Assembly (NCBI GenBank): GCA_015490555.1
Contig: WFXO01000019.1
Coordinates: 1 to 32,349 of the forward strand
Direction: 5' to 3'
DNA: 32,349 nt
Source of the DNA: Caldifarciminota bacterium
GTDB lineage: Bacteria; Hydrothermota; Hydrothermia; WGAB01
In this document: piece after piece, positions 30,510 through 32,349 of the stretch
How positions within the stretch are numbered: position 1 is the first letter of the stretch
Layout: the number at the start of each line of letters is the position of its first letter
Position numbers and translations under genes: made by a program
Notes under the pieces: model-generated
What the model was told of the DNA's origin: nothing
The model's database searches: none
The model's input: only the letters and a program-made list of their open reading frames with translations

Positions 30510-31322
30510 ATGAACTTCCGGAAAATCCCTGGATTTTTGCTCTTTGTCGCGGTGGCGGCCTGTGCGCCCCGCCAGACGACCATTCCAAATACACCCGAGG
30601 CCTTGTTTCAACAGGCACAGGAACTCTATCAGAAGGGAGAGTATTCCCGTGCAGCCCAACTGTTTCAACAATTCATTTTCCGGTATCCAACCTCCGGCCT
30701 TGCAGACGATGCACAGTTCTACTTGGCAGAATCCTATTTTCGGCAAAAAGACTACGACCAGGCCATCATTGAATACCGGTTCTTGATCGACAATTTTCCG
30801 TCTATGAACTACGTTCCGAAGGCAGAACTCCGGATTGCCGAAGCCTATCTCAGAAAAAGTCCACCTCCCGAACTGGATCAGACGGATACGGAACAGGCGA
30901 TCCGGCTTTTTCGGCGATTCTTGGCGCGTTACCCGGATTCCCCTCTGGCAGACACTGCACGCCTCCTTCTGGCCCAAGCAAAAGAAAAATTGGCCCAGAA
31001 AATGCTGATTGCTGCCGTGACTTATCGGAATCTCAAGATGTACGATGCAGAGAAATTCTATCTGGACTTGCTCTTACGAGAATATCCGGAGAGTCAGGCC
31101 GCCTGGCAAGCAAAATATTACTTGGCCGAATACTACTTGGTTCAAAACCAGCCCGACAAGGCAACCCCGTTGATTTATGAAATCATCGAGGACTCTAACG
31201 CTTCCCCTTCGCTGATCCGGAAGGCCAAGATTTTGGGGCTCAAGTATCGAATTTGGCCCTTTAAAAAATTGGAGACGTTAGAAAAGGCCTCTTCCACGAC
31301 CGTAGAGGACCATTCGCCGTAA
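30510..31322 (+). CDS. BamD/YfiO-like TPR lipoprotein
   Basis: A 270-residue lipoprotein. The signal sequence ends in a lipobox ('LFVAVAAC', Cys at ~18), which places it in a membrane facing the periplasm. TPR-like repeats follow: 'LFQQAQELYQKGEYSRAAQLFQQFI' in part, 'DDAQFYLAESYFRQKDYDQAIIEYRFLI', and 'AEKFYLDLLLREYPESQAAWQAKYYLAEYY'. This is the BamD layout; BamD helps assemble outer-membrane barrels with BamA. Neighbours on both sides encode barrels or a membrane kinase, and a barrel gene starts 11 bp downstream, so assembly of outer-membrane proteins is a fitting role. CpoB/YbgF-type TPR proteins are an alternative. Confidence 0.87.
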   Translation: MNFRKIPGFLLFVAVAACAPRQTTIPNTPEALFQQAQELYQKGEYSRAAQLFQQFIFRYPTSGLADDAQFYLAESYFRQKDYDQAIIEYRFLIDNFPSMNYVPKAELRIAEAYLRKSPPPELDQTDTEQAIRLFRRFLARYPDSPLADTARLLLAQAKEKLAQKMLIAAVTYRNLKMYDAEKFYLDLLLREYPESQAAWQAKYYLAEYYLVQNQPDKATPLIYEIIEDSNASPSLIRKAKILGLKYRIWPFKKLETLEKASSTTVEDHSP

Positions 31323-31333
31323 GGAGGGTTTCC

Positions 31334-32349
31334 ATGGGTGTGCTTTGGACCAGCACGTTGTTATGGCTTCTTGGCTTCCCCGGTCCGTATTCCGTGGGGA
31401 GTCTGTATCGCGTCTTCACGGCGGATCCCCGGGCCCCCCAAACCCTCCACTTCACCCTTTTGGACCTTCAAGGCTACCTGACCAAGTTTCCGGTGACGGG
31501 CAAACTCCAAGCCAATGAGCCGGGGACCCGGGAGGGCACGGATCTCGCCCTTGCCTTAGACGCTCACGCCGGTGCAGGGCTTGCCCTCAACCGACTTCTG
31601 GAATTGGGTGCAGATCTTCAGTTTGCAACAGATTTCTTGTATCCCGACCAAAATATCCTCTATGTCCAACAGGGCGGGGATTGGGTCGCTCGCTCGCCCA
31701 AGCCCCGGATTGCCCTCGGCTTCGGGGACCTCGCCCTGACCCTCAAACTCAGCCTGCCCTTCAAGAAGGTGGTCCACTTTGCATGGATCCCACAACTCTG
31801 GATCCCGGTCGGTCCCCAGTCATTTCGGGATTCCACAGACCTCGACACCGGCGCGATCGCATGGATGTACAAGGGCGGCTATTTCCGCCGCTTCGCAAGT
31901 CAATCCATGGCGCTTGGAACGATCTTCGCCGTGTCCTTACGCCCGGTCCCGGTTTTGGGTCTCCATCTGAATGCAGGATGGACCCGGCCACGCCTCGAAG
32001 GGGATTCTCAGACCTTCGTATACGGGGTGGGATTGGAAATTCGACTCCCCCGTGCACGACTCTTTTTCGAAGACTATACCGAGCGTTTCACGCAAAGCAC
32101 AGCGTCCCAGCGCTATGGCGAGGGATGGGCGGTCTCCACCTTGGGGCTTGAGTCGGGCCCGTACCCGGGCTCACAGTTCAATCTCCACCTCTTTTTCACC
32201 CATAAGATCCCGGGGTTGGGGCGGGATCCCAGCCTTTTCTTCCCCTACAAGCCAGATTATGGGTTTGGCTTTGGGTTCACCTATGCCTTTTCCTGGGCCC
32301 GTCCGACCCCTCCGGCTCCACCCCCGGAGGAAGAGCACCTGTCTCTTAT
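31334..32349 (+). CDS. Outer-membrane beta-barrel protein, 3' truncated by window end
   Basis: The ORF track omits this gene because it runs off the window. ATG 31334 has AAGGAGGG 4-5 nt upstream and lies 11 bp after the bamD-like stop. The frame is open for 338 codons. A signal-peptide-like start ('MGVLWTSTLLWLLGFPG') is followed by long alternating beta strands with aromatic girdles ('FGDLALTLKLSLPF', 'GWAVSTLGLESGPY', 'YGFGFGFTYAFSW'). The visible end turns into a Pro/Glu-rich linker ('ARPTPPAPPPEEE'), as in barrel proteins that carry a periplasmic OmpA-like peptidoglycan-binding domain; that domain would lie outside the window. Function beyond an outer-membrane barrel is not known. Confidence 0.82.
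   Translation, partial: MGVLWTSTLLWLLGFPGPYSVGSLYRVFTADPRAPQTLHFTLLDLQGYLTKFPVTGKLQANEPGTREGTDLALALDAHAGAGLALNRLLELGADLQFATDFLYPDQNILYVQQGGDWVARSPKPRIALGFGDLALTLKLSLPFKKVVHFAWIPQLWIPVGPQSFRDSTDLDTGAIAWMYKGGYFRRFASQSMALGTIFAVSLRPVPVLGLHLNAGWTRPRLEGDSQTFVYGVGLEIRLPRARLFFEDYTERFTQSTASQRYGEGWAVSTLGLESGPYPGSQFNLHLFFTHKIPGLGRDPSLFFPYKPDYGFGFGFTYAFSWARPTPPAPPPEEEHLSL

Overview
The window reads as a thermophilic, Gram-negative-type bacterium with a dense, fairly GC-rich chromosome. Three things point that way. Two proteins end in type IX-like sorting or FlgD-like C-terminal domains, and there are three outer-membrane-type proteins (a PorV-like barrel, a BamD-like lipoprotein and a large barrel cut by the window end). 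There is also a diverged reverse gyrase homologue, a family otherwise tied to thermophily. An FCB-like or WOR-3/Hydrothermae-like candidate lineage fits, but this is inference; no 16S or ribosomal protein gene is present.

Layout. (1) 1-511: the 3' end of a secreted-protein gene and a strong terminator. (2) About 550-7015: an accessory, visibly A/T-richer island beside a tRNA-Gly gene. It holds a zinc-ribbon protein, a PD-(D/E)XK-like protein whose frame is broken by one TAG, a 1-kb AT-rich gap with four copies of a 20-bp repeat, an S24-type repressor facing a Cro-like gene across a consensus promoter with an operator-like dyad, an excisionase-like protein, two unrecognised ORFs and a tyrosine recombinase ending 18 bp from the tRNA 3' end. 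It looks like a small integrated plasmid, phage satellite or prophage remnant. (3) 7015-16871: tRNA-Gly, murJ, an Rrf2 Fe-S regulator, a leftward dksA-like/plsY/CDF/uvrA run, and a rightward lamin-tail protein with ksgA. (4) 16868-24353: a leftward run recF-dciA-gyrB-DUF4097-like-flippase-like-reverse gyrase-like, with ATGA overlaps and one good promoter before recF. (5) 24520-32349: a PorV-like barrel, a 1656-residue hybrid histidine kinase, a BamD-like lipoprotein and a truncated outer-membrane barrel gene.

Two observations stand out. First, the 805-residue last gene of the gyrB run aligns with reverse gyrase over most of its length, yet every catalytic motif I can locate is gone (Walker A, TOPRIM acids, active-site Tyr) while the frame is open. 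It looks like a retained pseudoenzyme placed with gyrase. Second, several operon heads (cro-like, murJ, uvrA, dksA-like, recF, bamD-like, probably the kinase) have a sigma70-type -10 box ending only 7-9 nt before the start codon. This predicts leaderless mRNAs, whereas internal and some other genes carry normal Shine-Dalgarno sites.
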